Below, piece by piece: positions 63,601 through 64,000 of a stretch of DNA of 64,000 nt (positions within the stretch are counted from its first letter, which is position 1; each line of letters opens with the position of its first letter). The DNA is from Neovahlkampfia damariscottae. Taxonomy: Eukaryota; Heterolobosea; Selenaionea; Neovahlkampfiida; Neovahlkampfiidae. The notes beneath the pieces are model-generated. The model was not told where the DNA came from, made no database searches, and saw only the letters and a program-made list of their open reading frames with translations. The DNA is taken from assembly GCA_016618085.1 (NCBI GenBank), contig JABLTG010000013.1, forward strand, positions 62,001-126,000. The letters run 5' to 3'. The position numbers and the translations under genes were made by a program.

Positions 63601-64000
63601 ATGAGTGATGGATCTGTTAAAGAAATTGAAAAAATTCAAATTGGTGATTATGTTTTAGGTCCTGATTCAAAAGAAAGAAAAGTTATCAACTTAACAAATG
63701 GTACAGACCAAATGTATCAAATTACAGAAAAAACACATCACCATCAAAATTCAGATCAATTACCTCTTCACAGAATCAGTTATGAATGCAATTCAAAACA
63801 TTTATTAGTTCTTAACACTCCTTCATGGTGCAGAATTACAACAAATTCTTATCGTTCAGAAACAAAAAGTTTTTGTGTTTTCTATACTTGTTTAATTGAC
63901 AAAGTGATGGATGAAAATAAAAAAATCAGCACAGTTTATCAAAAGTCAAAAACATTCATTTGGAAAGATAATACTTCTAAAACATCTGCTTATGAAGAAG
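60628..64000 (+). CDS. DPYD: Dihydropyrimidine dehydrogenase (NADP+), intein-interrupted, 3' end beyond window
   Basis: Exons 60628-60771, 60808-61033, 61070-61662 and 61690 to the window end (introns 36, 36, 27 nt). 949 residues precede the intein, matching the position in the about 1025-aa mammalian enzyme. Domains in order: N-terminal Fe-S domain ([35 protein letters not shown]), FAD domain ([19 protein letters not shown]), NADPH domain ([22 protein letters not shown], then [20 protein letters not shown]), FMN/pyrimidine barrel with the catalytic Cys in [10 protein letters not shown] and [13 protein letters not shown], and C-terminal ferredoxin domain beginning [13 protein letters not shown]. 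It reduces uracil and thymine with NADPH, the first step of pyrimidine breakdown, in the cytosol. The coding frame runs without a stop into the intein. Confidence 0.97.
63574..64000 (+). other. N-terminal half of a VMA1-type intein inside DPD
   Basis: Starting at Cys codon 63574 the frame leaves the DPD consensus and becomes [20 protein letters not shown], then [20 protein letters not shown]. This is splicing block A of a Hint domain and is strikingly close to the yeast VMA1 intein start (CFAKGTNVLMADGS, then GNKVMGKDGRPREVIKL). Block B is seen as [14 protein letters not shown], matching VMA1 FTCNATHELVVRTP with the Asn and catalytic His kept. Next come [13 protein letters not shown] and [18 protein letters not shown], paralleling the lead-in to the VMA1 endonuclease (PI-SceI). 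142 intein residues are visible; LAGLIDADG motifs and the C-terminal HN would lie beyond 64000. The intein would excise itself from the precursor and ligate the two DPD halves. Confidence 0.93.

Noticed and set aside
63574-64000. The DPD interruption as an assembly chimera with yeast VMA1
   Set aside because: The intein is similar but not identical to VMA1, uses the AT-rich codons of its neighbours, is in frame at a functionally sensible codon, and lies far from the V-ATPase context. It should still be confirmed with long reads.
1-64000. CRISPR arrays, tRNA genes, retroviral or LTR elements
   Set aside because: No regular direct repeats, no tRNA-like T-loop plus acceptor pairing noticed, and no gag/pol-type frames were recognised by eye; a tRNA or repeat scan could still find something small.

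Overview
The window is nuclear DNA of a unicellular, aerobic, very AT-rich eukaryote. About 48 genes are packed on both strands with short spacers. Most genes are intron-poor or carry tiny GT-AG introns of about 25-50 nt (two longer ones of 68 and 93 nt). The standard code is used. Mitochondria are implied by isovaleryl-CoA dehydrogenase, ribosomal protein bL28m and a leader-bearing NDK; peroxisomes are implied by PEX7 and a TMEM135/PMP52-type protein. A free-living amoeboflagellate such as a heterolobosean (Naegleria-like) would fit, but that placement is inference. A CCAAT box, in either orientation, lies roughly 5-80 nt upstream of most start codons and often decided the start. Many reading frames had to be rebuilt by splicing; the exon sums given are divisible by three.

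Layout. 1-13.2 kb: a protein kinase fused to an AAA/STAND ATPase (cut by the window edge), a small unknown gene, bL28m, two paralogous multi-RGS proteins around a many-exon leucine-rich-repeat gene, and a Lys/Glu repeat protein. 13.4-20.8 kb: two alpha/beta hydrolases, NDK, a seven-helix receptor, KIN17, a GRDP-like protein and a SHAQKYF-type Myb. 20.8-28.9 kb: a 5S rRNA gene, ATP-type PEPCK, an RGS-START protein, divergent TMEM135 and PEX7, and a PP2A B'' subunit. 29.2-42.3 kb: a membrane-anchored penicillin-acylase-type Ntn hydrolase, an acetyltransferase-like protein, a CaaX protein, cyclin B, a degenerate small GTPase, HEATR3/SYO1, IVD, an SDF2-like MIR protein, lysyl-tRNA synthetase and a globin. 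42.7-49.1 kb: poorly conserved material, with several small lineage-specific genes (three in a tandem family), a B-box protein, a large unknown protein and a decayed pogo/Tigger-type DDE transposase. 49.1-60.3 kb: a cyclin, an ENT nucleoside transporter, an unknown helical protein, a START protein, a catalytically eroded REX4-like protein, a two-FN3 protein, a probable PBZ-DUF4246 fusion, an unknown membrane protein and a vWA protein.

60.6-64.0 kb: dihydropyrimidine dehydrogenase (DPD). This is the most important find. At 63574 its last 4Fe-4S motif is interrupted in frame by the N-terminal Hint half of an intein that looks like the yeast VMA1 intein. The intein's first Cys stands at the fourth cluster Cys, so assembly of this iron-sulfur enzyme would depend on protein splicing. 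The window ends inside the intein.

Signalling genes are frequent (three RGS proteins, a GPCR, a PP2A subunit, two cyclins, the kinase-ATPase). Several proteins are family members that have lost catalytic residues (REX4-like, one alpha/beta hydrolase, a Ras-like protein).
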